DNA of 64,000 nucleotides from Scatosoma sp048465415. Lineage in GTDB: Bacteria > Bacillota > Clostridia > Christensenellales > Borkfalkiaceae. Positions 15,515 to 22,349 of this stretch are shown one piece after another. The stretch covers positions 62,001-126,000 of the forward strand of contig DBFWLO010000014.1 in NCBI GenBank assembly GCA_048465415.1, given 5' to 3'. The notes under the pieces are model-generated. The model was given only the letters and a program-made list of their open reading frames with translations, ran no database searches and was not told the DNA's origin. How positions within the stretch are numbered: the first letter of the stretch is position 1; each line of letters begins with the position of its first letter. A program made the position numbers and the translations under genes.

Positions 15515-16429
15515 TCAGTGCAGAAATTCTTCGATATAATGCGCGGCCGTCGCGCCGTCGGCTGTCGCTGTGACGATCTGTCTCACCGTCTTTGTACGCA
15601 CGTCCCCCACGGCAAAAACGCCGGGAAGTTTCGTTTTCGTGCTCTCGTCCGCGACGATATATCCCTGCGCGTCCAGTTCCACCTGTCCCGCGAACAATTC
15701 GCTTTCCGGCTTGCGGCCGATCGCGATGAACAGCGCGTCGCAGCCGAGTTCCCGCGTTTCTCCCGTCCGTACGTCGGCGATCTCGATCCCGATCACTTTT
15801 TTATCGTGCAGAATCTTCTCCACGCGGCTGTTCCACACCATTTCCACGCCGCTCTTTTTCAAAGGTTCCGTATATACCCTGGACGCGCGCAAAACGTCCC
15901 GGCGGTGAACGAGATACACTTTTTTACAGATTTTCGCGAGATAGAGCGCGTCCGCCACGGCGCTGTTGCCACCGCCGTTGACGACGACGGTCTTTCCTTT
16001 ATAGCGCATACCGTCGCAGGTCGCGCAATAGGCGACGCCGCGGCCGACGAGTTCCGCTTCCTCTTTCAGCCCCAGTTCGCGCGGATGAGCGCCCGTGGCG
16101 ATGACGACGGCGCGCGCGGAAAGCTCGCCCGAAGTCGTGACGATCCGTTTGGGATCGGACTTCAAATCCGCTTCCCGCACCTCTTCAAACAGCGTTACGG
16201 CGCCGAAGCGTTCCGCGCCTTTTTGCATACGCTCGCCCAGTTCAAAACCGTCTATTCCTTCGTCGAACCCGGGATAGTTATCCACGCGGTCGGTCGTCGA
16301 CATCTGACCGCCCGCGGCGATCTTTTCCACAACCGCCGTCCGATAGCCGCTGCGCGCCGCGTACAGCGCCGCCGTGTACCCGCCCGGCCCGCCGCCGAGA
16401 ATCACTACGTCATAAACTCTCTTTTCCAT
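15515..16429 (-). CDS. trxB: Thioredoxin-disulfide reductase
   Basis: A 304-residue low-molecular-weight thioredoxin reductase. The FAD motif GGGPGGYTAALYA is at the N-terminus, the redox-active CATC (Cys135/Cys138) is followed by DGMRYKG, the NADPH fold has GGGNSAVADALYL, and the C-terminal FAD motif is GVFAVGDVRTKTVRQ. It reduces thioredoxin with NADPH in the cytoplasm. The gene lies 49 bp downstream of trxA on the same strand and is probably cotranscribed. Everything expected for the family is present. Confidence 0.95.
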   Translation of the reverse strand: MEKRVYDVVILGGGPGGYTAALYAARSGYRTAVVEKIAAGGQMSTTDRVDNYPGFDEGIDGFELGERMQKGAERFGAVTLFEEVREADLKSDPKRIVTTSGELSARAVVIATGAHPRELGLKEEAELVGRGVAYCATCDGMRYKGKTVVVNGGGNSAVADALYLAKICKKVYLVHRRDVLRASRVYTEPLKKSGVEMVWNSRVEKILHDKKVIGIEIADVRTGETRELGCDALFIAIGRKPESELFAGQVELDAQGYIVADESTKTKLPGVFAVGDVRTKTVRQIVTATADGATAAHYIEEFLH

Positions 16430-16478
16430 ACCTGCTCCTTTTAAAGCGTCACGATCTGCGCCCGTATTTTGCGATTGA

Positions 16479-16802
16479 TTACAGCAATTTCTTTCCTTTC
16501 AGCCATTCGACGATCGCGGCCTGCGAACCGGGATTTACGGCCGAACTCACCGCCTCGCCGCCGTGAAAGGCGATGAGAGTGGGAATCACCTCCACCCCGT
16601 ATTCGTCCGCGAGCGCGGGATTTTCGTCGATGTCGATCTTGACGAATTTGATTTTGCCCTCGTACTCTTTCTCCATTCTCTCCACGACGGGAGCGAGCCG
16701 GCGGCAATAGCCGCACCACGGCGCCCAAAAATCCGCCACGACGGGGAGTTCGGACTCTAAAACCTGCTGCTTGAAATTATCCTTGTTGATTTCGACGATC
16801 AT
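16479..16802 (-). CDS. trxA: Thioredoxin with WCGYC active site
   Basis: The 107-residue product from ATG 16802 has the thioredoxin fold, with FWAPWCGYC holding the redox cysteines Cys30 and Cys33. The cis-proline segment is VIPTLIAFHGGE. The active site is CGYC rather than the canonical CGPC, which is expected to change the redox potential. The start is chosen because GGAGGTAACAAT precedes it; a further in-frame ATG 33 bp upstream has no site. It forms a unit with trxB and shares the intergenic region with the Rrf2 operator. Confidence 0.92.
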   Translation of the reverse strand: MIVEINKDNFKQQVLESELPVVADFWAPWCGYCRRLAPVVERMEKEYEGKIKFVKIDIDENPALADEYGVEVIPTLIAFHGGEAVSSAVNPGSQAAIVEWLKGKKLL

Positions 16803-16840
16803 ATTGTTACCTCCGTATTTTCCGTACCTTTGCACGGAAT

Positions 16841-16912
16841 TTATTTTTTAGGCTTTTCGATGCCCTTTTTAGCTTGCGGAAATTTCTGAAAATCGATACC
16901 TTGTATCCGCAT
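16841..16912 (-). CDS. Candidate 23-residue small protein or leader peptide upstream of trxA
   Basis: A 23-codon frame begins at an ATG with a strong AGGGAAGG site 4 bases away, and ends 38 bp before the trxA start. The product is basic at its end (KKGIEKPKK) and has no cysteine. Between its stop and trxA lies a small hairpin (TTCCGT/ACGGAA) just before the trxA ribosome site. It could be a leader peptide, a small protein, or chance; only the ribosome site supports it. Confidence 0.4.
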   Translation of the reverse strand: MRIQGIDFQKFPQAKKGIEKPKK

Positions 16913-16946
16913 TTTCCTTCCCTCCGCCCTTTTGCCCTTCCCTTCG

Positions 16947-16967
16947 TTGTAACGCTTGACATTACAA
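16947..16967 (+). promoter_or_regulatory. Rrf2-type operator copy 1 (TTGTAA-N9-TTACAA)
   Basis: A perfect 6-bp inverted repeat with a 9-bp spacer overlaps the -35 box of the Rrf2 gene's promoter. The same arrangement recurs at three more sites in the next 5 kb. Repressor binding here would block the promoter, consistent with autoregulation. Confidence 0.7.
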
Positions 16968-16984
16968 GTAAAAAGTTCTATAAT
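16956..16984 (+). promoter_or_regulatory. Promoter of the first Rrf2 regulator
   Basis: Exact-consensus TTGACA and TATAAT are spaced by 17 bp. The -35 box lies inside the palindrome, so the promoter is strong but repressible. Confidence 0.85.
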
Positions 16985-17006
16985 GACGGACAGGAGAATT
17001 TGTTTT

Positions 17007-17441
17007 ATGAAAATTACTTCGAGATTTACCGTCGCGGTGCATACCCTTCTGGCGATCCATGCGTTCGCGGCGGAATATAAGACCACTTCGGAATTTATCG
17101 CCGCGAGCGTGAACGTCCACCCGGTCGTGATCCGCCGCACCCTCGGTTCCCTCAAAGACGCGGGACTCGTGAAAGTGAAAGCGGGCAGCGGCGGCGCCTC
17201 TATCGCCAAAGATCTCCGCGAGATTACCCTTTTAGACGTCTATAAGGCGGTCGATTGCGTCGAGGACGGATTATTCCACTTCCACGAAGCCCCCAATCCC
17301 GACTGCCCGGTGGGGAAAAATATCCACGGCGTCCTCGACGTTCATTTGGAAGACGCCCAGCACGCGATGGAAAACGAATTGAAAAAAGTTACCCTTTTCG
17401 ACCTCGCCGCTCAACTCGATCTCCTCCGCACACAAAACTGA
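17007..17441 (+). CDS. Rrf2 family transcriptional regulator (YwnA-like)
   Basis: The product is 144 residues from the ATG preceded by AGGAG. An N-terminal winged helix (MKITSRFTVAVHTLLAIHAF, then FIAASVNVHPVVIRRTLGSL and a wing KAGSGGASIA) is typical of Rrf2 proteins. The C-terminal part has two cysteines, in DCVEDG and PDCPVGKNI. The gene is followed by a NAD(P)-binding protein gene whose promoter bears the same palindrome. This resembles the Bacillus YwnA/YwnB neighbourhood. An autoregulated redox- or thiol-responsive repressor is inferred. A cluster of three cysteines for an Fe-S centre is not present. Confidence 0.88.
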   Translation: MKITSRFTVAVHTLLAIHAFAAEYKTTSEFIAASVNVHPVVIRRTLGSLKDAGLVKVKAGSGGASIAKDLREITLLDVYKAVDCVEDGLFHFHEAPNPDCPVGKNIHGVLDVHLEDAQHAMENELKKVTLFDLAAQLDLLRTQN

Positions 17442-17451
17442 CGCCTCCTTT

Positions 17452-17480
17452 CTTCCTTTTTTGAAAATTTTTCAAAAAAC
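17452..17480 (+). terminator. AT-rich hairpin after the first Rrf2 gene
   Basis: TTTTTTGAAA and TTTCAAAAAA form a short palindrome just after the stop codon and before the next promoter. The low GC content makes its strength uncertain. Confidence 0.4.
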
Positions 17481-17484
17481 TTCG

Positions 17485-17505
17485 TTGTAACTATTGACAT
17501 TACAA
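17485..17505 (+). promoter_or_regulatory. Rrf2-type operator copy 2 (TTGTAA-N9-TTACAA)
   Basis: A perfect copy of the palindrome overlaps the -35 box of the YwnB-like gene promoter. The half-sites and spacing are identical to copy 1. Confidence 0.7.
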
Positions 17506-17522
17506 CAAATAGGAGTTATAAT
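17494..17522 (+). promoter_or_regulatory. Promoter of the YwnB-like/macrodomain/sirtuin operon
   Basis: Exact-consensus TTGACA and TATAAT are separated by 17 bp. Palindromes lie over the -35 box and just downstream of the -10 box. Confidence 0.85.
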
Positions 17523-17526
17523 ATAG

Positions 17527-17547
17527 ATGTAATCAGACAGGTTACAA
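17527..17547 (+). promoter_or_regulatory. Rrf2-type operator copy 3 (ATGTAA-N9-TTACAA)
   Basis: A further palindrome with the same 9-bp spacer lies over the transcript start of this operon, 42 bp from copy 2 (four helical turns). It has one mismatch to the consensus half-site. Confidence 0.65.
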
Positions 17548-17569
17548 CTATAAATCGGAGGTAGATGAA

Positions 17570-18199
17570 ATGAAAATTGCCGTAATTTGCGCAAACGGAA
17601 GAGTCGGAAAGCTGGTCGTTGAGGAAGCGGTGAGAAGAGGTCTGACGGTGAAAGCGGTGATGAGAACGCCTGCAAAGAGCGAGGCGCAGGAGACGCTCGT
17701 GAAGGATTTGTTCGATCTTACCTACGACGACGTCGAGGACTGCGAGGCGGTCGTGGACGCGTTCGGCGCCTGGACGGCGGAAACGCTGCCTCTGCACGGT
17801 ACTTCCCTGCGCCATCTGTGCGATATCTTGTCGGGCAAAGAGAACAGGCTCCTGATCGTCGGCGGCGCGGGGAGTCTCTACGTGAACGCGGAACACACCG
17901 CACAGGTTGCCGACGGAGCGGATTTCCCCGACTCGTTCAAACCGCTGGCACGGGCAATGGCGAAGGCGTTGCAAGAGCTTCGCGCGAGGAATGACGTGCG
18001 TTGGACGTATCTGAGTCCCGCCTGCGATTTCCGGGCCGACGGCGAAAGGACGGGCAGCTATTTGCTCGGCGGAGAAGAATTAATCCTGAACAACCGGGGA
18101 GAAAGCGTCATCAGCTATGCCGATTACGCGATTGCCGTCGTAGACGAAATCCTTCAAGGAGAACATATCCGTCAGCGGATCAGCGTCGTGAAGGCGTAA
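17570..18199 (+). CDS. NAD(P)-binding oxidoreductase (YwnB-like, NmrA/SDR family)
   Basis: A 209-residue atypical short-chain dehydrogenase. The N-terminal MKIAVICANGRVGKLVVEEA is a Rossmann fold in which the usual GxxGxxG reads CANGRVG, followed by AVMRTPAKSE for the NADP-binding strand. IVGGAGSLYVN and TYLSPACDFRADGERTGSY match NAD(P)H-binding proteins of PF13460. The active-site tyrosine pattern of classical SDRs is absent. It is cytoplasmic and may be a flavin or quinone reductase. It heads an operon with the macrodomain and sirtuin genes and follows the Rrf2 gene, resembling the Bacillus YwnA-YwnB arrangement. The substrate is unknown. Confidence 0.85.
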   Translation: MKIAVICANGRVGKLVVEEAVRRGLTVKAVMRTPAKSEAQETLVKDLFDLTYDDVEDCEAVVDAFGAWTAETLPLHGTSLRHLCDILSGKENRLLIVGGAGSLYVNAEHTAQVADGADFPDSFKPLARAMAKALQELRARNDVRWTYLSPACDFRADGERTGSYLLGGEELILNNRGESVISYADYAIAVVDEILQGEHIRQRISVVKA

Positions 18200-18218
18200 A
18201 CGCCGCGGAAACAACGCT

Positions 18219-18968
18219 ATGGACGATTTAGACCGACTCATTGAAATACTCTGCCGTGAACGCTATGAAACTCCGCCGGAACTGCCCGAACAAAGGAAGC
18301 CCGATTATTTCCGCGCGCTCTGCAACGTCCGGCCGCCCCTGCCCGTCTCCGAGGAGTTTCTGGCCTTACAGGACGAATATCTTTCCCGGCGTACCCGGGA
18401 ACGCGGCGTGGTGCATACGGCCGACTTTTGTTACGACAACGATATTGCGCTTTGGCAGGGCGACATTACCCGACTCGACGCGGACGCCGTCGTCAATGCC
18501 TGCAATTCCGCGCTTCTGGGCTGTTTTCAGCCGCTGCACGGGTGTATCGACAACGTCATTCATTCCTGCGCGGGGGTGCAGGTGCGGCTCGACTGTCAGG
18601 CGCTCATGCAAGGCGGAGAGGAAGCGCCCGGCCGCGTGCGGGTGACGAAAGCCTACAATCTGCCCAGCCGCTATATATTTCATACGGTCGGTCCCCTCGT
18701 TTGCGGCTCTGTAACGCCCGCACACGTCCGCGCGCTGAAAAGCTGTTATCTGTCCTGCCTCGAAAAAGCGCGGGAACTGGACCTTTCGTCTTTGGCGTTC
18801 TGCTGTCTTTCGACGGGCGTATACCGGTTCCCCCAACGCGAGGCCTGCCGGATCGCGGTCGGGACGGTGAGGACGTGGAAAAAAGAAAATCCCGGGAAAC
18901 TCAAAATTATATTCGACGTTTTCACGGACGAGGATAAAGCGGAATATGAAAGAGAACTCCTTTACTGA
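18219..18968 (+). CDS. Zinc-containing macrodomain protein-ADP-ribose hydrolase
   Basis: The 249-residue protein has an N-terminal helical extension of about 75 residues, then a macrodomain. ALWQGDITRLDADAVVNACN (about residues 77-96) is the adenine/ribose loop. The next segment, LLGCFQPLHGCIDNVIHSCAG, holds Cys102, His107 and Cys109, which match the zinc site of Zn-Macro hydrolases found with SirTM sirtuins in Staphylococcus and Streptococcus. The second loop is FCCLSTGVYRFP. These enzymes remove ADP-ribose from proteins modified by SirTM. The gene overlaps the sirtuin gene by 23 bp, so the writer and the eraser are made together. Confidence 0.92.
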   Translation: MDDLDRLIEILCRERYETPPELPEQRKPDYFRALCNVRPPLPVSEEFLALQDEYLSRRTRERGVVHTADFCYDNDIALWQGDITRLDADAVVNACNSALLGCFQPLHGCIDNVIHSCAGVQVRLDCQALMQGGEEAPGRVRVTKAYNLPSRYIFHTVGPLVCGSVTPAHVRALKSCYLSCLEKARELDLSSLAFCCLSTGVYRFPQREACRIAVGTVRTWKKENPGKLKIIFDVFTDEDKAEYERELLY

Positions 18969-19824
18969 TCAGTCGCAAGAAACGCTCGCCGAATGTCGGA
19001 AACTGAAAGAGCTGCTCGTCACGGCCGATTCCGTCGTCGTCGGAGCGGGCGCGGGGTTATCCGCGGCCGCGGGACTGACTTATTCGGGGAAACGCTTCCA
19101 CCGCTATTTTTTCGACTTCGAAGAAAAATACGGCTTTCACGACATGTATGCCGGCGGTTTTTATCCCTATCCCGCGGCCGAAGAATTCTGGGCGTTTTGG
19201 AGTCGGTATATCTGGATCAACCGCTACGAACGACAGGAAAGAAAAGTCTACCGAGATCTTTTGCGGCTCCTGCAAGGAAAGGACTATTTCGTGATCACGA
19301 CCAACGTCGACCATCAGTTCCATCTCGCTGGGTTCGACAAAGAACGGCTCTTTTATACGCAGGGAGATTACGGGCTCTTTCAGTGCAGCGTACCCTGCCG
19401 GCAAAAGACTTACGACAACGAAGAAGCCGTCAAAAAGATGCTGGAAGAACAGCGGGATATGAAAATTCCCACGGCTTTGATTCCCCGTTGTCCCGTCTGT
19501 GGGAGTCCGATGGCGATGAATCTGCGCTGCGACGGCACTTTCGTCGAAGACGAGGGTTGGCACGCCGCTCGAGCGCGGTACGAAAAATTCCTTCAAGAGC
19601 ATCGGAATCGCCGCATACTTTTTCTCGAACTGGGGGTGGGTATGAACACGCCGGGGATCGTCAAATATCCCTTTTGGCAAATGACCAGCCGTAACGAACG
19701 GGCTTTTTACGCCTGTGTGAATTTAAGCGACGCCTATGCTCCCCCGGAAATTCGCCGGCGTTCGCTCTGCATCTCCGAGGACATCGGAAACGTTCTATCC
19801 GAGCTTTTGAAAGATGCGCCGTAA
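18946..19824 (+). CDS. SirTM-type (class M) sirtuin, protein ADP-ribosyltransferase
   Basis: The 292-residue protein has the NAD-binding GAGAGLSAAAG (residues 33-43) and TTNVDHQF (118-125) as in the M-class of sirtuins. The catalytic histidine of deacylating sirtuins is replaced by Gln139 in TQGDYG, the hallmark of SirTM enzymes that ADP-ribosylate rather than deacylate. Zinc-binding cysteines are at Cys147/Cys151 and in PRCPVCG. In Staphylococcus and Streptococcus SirTM modifies a lipoyl-carrying GcvH-L and is operonic with LplA2. No such genes are near here. The start overlaps the macrodomain gene by 23 bp. The operon ends in a hairpin terminator. Confidence 0.9.
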   Translation: MKENSFTDQSQETLAECRKLKELLVTADSVVVGAGAGLSAAAGLTYSGKRFHRYFFDFEEKYGFHDMYAGGFYPYPAAEEFWAFWSRYIWINRYERQERKVYRDLLRLLQGKDYFVITTNVDHQFHLAGFDKERLFYTQGDYGLFQCSVPCRQKTYDNEEAVKKMLEEQRDMKIPTALIPRCPVCGSPMAMNLRCDGTFVEDEGWHAARARYEKFLQEHRNRRILFLELGVGMNTPGIVKYPFWQMTSRNERAFYACVNLSDAYAPPEIRRRSLCISEDIGNVLSELLKDAP

Positions 19825-19837
19825 TATTTCTTATCTT

Positions 19838-19866
19838 CGCGCCCCTTAAAAAGGGCGTTTTATTTT
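19838..19866 (+). terminator. Terminator of the sirtuin operon
   Basis: CGCCC pairs with GGGCG around an 8-nt loop, followed by TTTTATTTT. It overlaps the end of the convergent flavoprotein gene. Confidence 0.6.
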
Positions 19867-21221
19867 GCCGAGGCGAACAGATCGTTGAAGGATTCGCTCA
19901 TCGTCGGGTGGGTATAAATCCGATCTCGCAGCATCGTATACGGCAGTCCGGCGTCCATAGCGAGCTTGATCAGATTGATCATTTCATGCGACTCCTCGCA
20001 GAAGAGAGACGCGCCGAGAATTTTTCCCGTCGATTTCTCGATTACGGCTTTGAGCAATCCGTCCGTACTCTTTAAAACCTGCGCCTTCGGGATCGCCGCG
20101 ACGGGCAGTTTGGCGACGAGGATCTCGATCCCCTTTTCTTTCGCCTGCAATTCCGTCAAGCCGATGTGTGAAAAGGGCGGATCGATGAACACGCTGTAAG
20201 GCACAGCGCCGCGATTCTCCGTCGTCCGATCCCCGCCCGTAAGCTGAGATTTTACGATCCGATAATCGTCGAGAGAAATATAGGTGAACAACAGTCCGCC
20301 CTTGCAGTCTCCCATCGCCCGGATATTTTCCGCAGAAGTTTTCAGCCCCGCGTCCACTTTAACCGCGCCGCGTTCTGTCTCCACGCCCGCCGCTTCGAGA
20401 CGGAGTCCCGACGTATTCGGACGCCGGCCGGTCGCGATGAGGACGGCGTTTGCGGCGAGTTCTTTTTTCTCTCCGTTCTCCGTCCAGCGTACGATCGTTT
20501 TTTCCGCCGTATCCCGCACCGATTCTATCTGCGCGCCGAAACGAAAATCGATCTTTCTCGACATCACTTTGAGGATCTCGGCGGCAATCTCCCGATCCTC
20601 CCTCGGGATAAAATCCGGCCCGTTTTGCAGCACGGTGACGGCGGAGCCGAAATTCGCGTAAAAAGAAGCGAATTCGAGTCCGATATACCCTCCTCCGACG
20701 ATGACGAGCCGCTCTGGCAAGTCCGCCGTTTCCATGAGCGTCTCGCTCGTATATACCCGCTTCGATTCCTTTACGCCGTCGATGGGCGGCACGAAAGCCG
20801 CCGAGCCTGTATTGATAAAAATTTTGTCTCCCCAAATCTGAATTTTTCCCTCTTTGGTTTCCACCTCCAGCGTATGCGCGTCGACGAAACTTGCGCGCCC
20901 GGCAATTACCTCCGCATTGGAATTGTTAGCGATTTTATCGTAATTCTTCTGTCGAAGCGCGGCGGTCAGACGATTTTTTTCCGCGATCGCTTCCGCATAG
21001 CGGGCGCGTTTTATTGCCCAATCCCCGCCTTCGCAAAGACTTCTCTTTGCGCTGTTGACGAGCGACTTGGTGGGAATACATCCGACGTTGATACATGTGC
21101 CGCCGTACATCTTTTCCGACTGTTCGACGATCGCCACCTTCAAGCCCTCGCCCGCCAAATCGGCTGCCAGTGTCTTGGCGCCTTTCCCGAATCCTATCAT
21201 GACTGCATCGTAACGTTTCAT
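19860..21221 (-). CDS. RclA/MerA-like FAD-dependent disulfide oxidoreductase
   Basis: The 453-residue group I pyridine nucleotide-disulfide oxidoreductase has GTCINVGCIPTKSL with redox cysteines 43 and 48. It has GGGYIGLEFASFYANFGSAVTVLQ for the NADPH fold and a C-terminal interface motif HPTMSESFNDLF carrying the His438 of these enzymes. The sequence resembles RclA of E. coli and the staphylococcal MerA/streptococcal Har group, which reduce hypothiocyanous acid or protect against reactive chlorine species, rather than lipoamide dehydrogenase or mercuric reductase: no C-terminal vicinal cysteine pair is present. Its start overlaps the upstream Rrf2 gene's stop by 4 bp, the same arrangement as hypR-merA in Staphylococcus aureus. 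Confidence 0.85.
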   Translation of the reverse strand: MKRYDAVMIGFGKGAKTLAADLAGEGLKVAIVEQSEKMYGGTCINVGCIPTKSLVNSAKRSLCEGGDWAIKRARYAEAIAEKNRLTAALRQKNYDKIANNSNAEVIAGRASFVDAHTLEVETKEGKIQIWGDKIFINTGSAAFVPPIDGVKESKRVYTSETLMETADLPERLVIVGGGYIGLEFASFYANFGSAVTVLQNGPDFIPREDREIAAEILKVMSRKIDFRFGAQIESVRDTAEKTIVRWTENGEKKELAANAVLIATGRRPNTSGLRLEAAGVETERGAVKVDAGLKTSAENIRAMGDCKGGLLFTYISLDDYRIVKSQLTGGDRTTENRGAVPYSVFIDPPFSHIGLTELQAKEKGIEILVAKLPVAAIPKAQVLKSTDGLLKAVIEKSTGKILGASLFCEESHEMINLIKLAMDAGLPYTMLRDRIYTHPTMSESFNDLFASAK

Positions 21222-21652
21222 AACCTATCCTCCCTGTTTTTCTTTCCGCACAGCGTCCGCTCGACTTCGGACACCGTAATTTTGCTCAGCCGTTCCTTAC
21301 ATAGCGAGTCGAGCTCTCCGTAAAGCGCGTCCATATATCCCGCCATGCCCGACGCGATCAGGCACGGTTTATCCGTATCTCCGCTCCGCCAGGAGATTTC
21401 CGCAAAACAGACTCCCAGAGCCTCGCAGATCTCCCGTAAGGAAATTTCCCGGCCTTCGGGATACAAATATCCGCCCGCGCCCCTTCCCTCTCTGACGTCC
21501 GCCAGCCCCGCCTTTCCGATCTTCGTCATCACCTTACGAATCCGTACGGGATTCGTACATACGTTCTGAGCCAGCTCCTCGCTGGACAACCGCGCCTTCC
21601 GGTGATACAGATAGACCATCGCGTGCACCGCCAATACAAATTCGCTGTTCAT
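21218..21652 (-). CDS. Rrf2 family redox regulator (HypR-like)
   Basis: The 144-residue Rrf2 protein has the winged helix MNSEFVLAVHAMVYLYHRK, VCTNPVRIRKVMTKIGKAGL and wing REGRGAGGYL. Cysteines sit at 32, 76, 82, 97, 118 and 135. Cys32 and Cys97 fall at or close to the positions of the redox Cys33/Cys99 of staphylococcal HypR, which forms disulfides on hypochlorite stress and releases its operator. The gene is cotranscribed with the RclA/MerA-like flavoprotein, with a 4-bp overlap. The promoter carries a TGTAA-N9-TTACA palindrome. The HypR role is inferred from family and neighbour; the cysteine match was made by eye, without an alignment. Confidence 0.85.
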   Translation of the reverse strand: MNSEFVLAVHAMVYLYHRKARLSSEELAQNVCTNPVRIRKVMTKIGKAGLADVREGRGAGGYLYPEGREISLREICEALGVCFAEISWRSGDTDKPCLIASGMAGYMDALYGELDSLCKERLSKITVSEVERTLCGKKNREDRL

Positions 21653-21682
21653 TTTTTGCCACTCCCGCTTTTGACAGATAAA

Positions 21683-21703
21683 CTGTAATCATATCGGTTA
21701 CAC
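21683..21703 (-). promoter_or_regulatory. Rrf2-type operator copy 4 (GTGTAA-N9-TTACAG)
   Basis: This palindrome has the same core and spacer as copies 1-3 and lies just downstream of the transcript start of the Rrf2-flavoprotein operon, a position suited to repression. Confidence 0.65.
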
Positions 21704-21714
21704 TTTATAATATT

Positions 21715-21743
21715 ATAATAGCAGGAAATTTGTGCTTTGTCAA
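21715..21743 (-). promoter_or_regulatory. Promoter of the second Rrf2-flavoprotein operon
   Basis: TTGACA and TATTAT on the minus strand are spaced by 17 bp. The operator palindrome follows 11 bp downstream of the -10 box. Confidence 0.8.
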
Positions 21744-21923
21744 GGGTTTTGAGAAAAATATTTTGATAAATTTTTTCGCGGAAGCGATAACTCTCGTCTC
21801 CTCGCCCATAGGCGCGTTCGCGAAGCATTCGTCGGGGAGATGTACGGAATCCAATTACAAACTTACCTTCCTATATTTTGTGTCCCACATTATTTTTTCA
21901 TAAAACAATATAAATTTTACGAT

Positions 21924-21958
21924 AAAAAAAGGTTAAAAAGTCCCGTGACTTCTTAACC
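21924..21958 (-). terminator. Terminator of the 81-residue protein gene
   Basis: A 12-bp stem with one mismatch (GGTTAAgAAGTC/GACTTtTTAACC) and a 4-nt loop is followed by seven T on the minus strand. Confidence 0.85.
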
Positions 21959-21986
21959 GGCTCTTTGATTCTTTTTACTTCCGCGC

Positions 21987-22232
21987 TCAACGCGTTTTTT
22001 TGTCTTTACGTTTTCCGGTAAGAGGAAAACGCTTTTCGACGTCGAAGTCCAAGCCGCTCTCCGCCGCTCGTTCCCAGCTTTCAATAAGTTCCAGACATTC
22101 CGTATAAGCGGTCTGTTCCCCGTAGGCAAACTGAAAGTTTTCCTCTTCTTCCGAAATTTTTGACAGCTCGTCCAAATATTCCGTCAATACGTTTATCAAG
22201 TGCTTCAATACCGATTCGGCTTTTCTTCGCAT
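21987..22232 (-). CDS. Small acidic-helical hypothetical protein
   Basis: An 81-residue product with a ribosome site (GCGGGAAG) and a strong terminator right after its stop, so the frame is probably real. The sequence is rich in Glu, Leu and Lys (EYLDELSKISEEEENFQFAYG, then YTECLELIESWERAA) and likely two helices, with a basic C-terminus. No family is recognised. It is divergent from the 121-residue protein gene. Confidence 0.6.
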   Translation of the reverse strand: MRRKAESVLKHLINVLTEYLDELSKISEEEENFQFAYGEQTAYTECLELIESWERAAESGLDFDVEKRFPLTGKRKDKKTR

Positions 22233-22309
22233 GGTTCTTCCCGCTTTATTTACATTTCTATTCCATTACTTTATTATATCATAGTTTTCCTTCCGATTTC
22301 TGCCATATT

Positions 22310-22338
22310 TTGACAGTTTTCATTCTTGTATTTATGTT
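22310..22338 (+). promoter_or_regulatory. Promoter of the 121-residue protein gene
   Basis: TTGACA and TATGTT are separated by 17 bp. The predicted transcript start lies only about 5 bases before the ATG at 22350. Confidence 0.5.
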
Positions 22339-22349
22339 AACATATCACT

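Larger units (their letters stand above)
21704..21986. other. Intergenic stretch with one promoter and a terminator
   Basis: Beyond the Rrf2 promoter at 21715-21743 and the terminator at 21924-21958, I see no gene, tRNA or repeat in this stretch. Confidence 0.5.

Noticed and set aside
16441..16728. A 95-residue minus-strand frame overlapping trxA
   Set aside because: It is an arginine-rich shadow in another frame of trxA, which has an intact active site and a good ribosome site.
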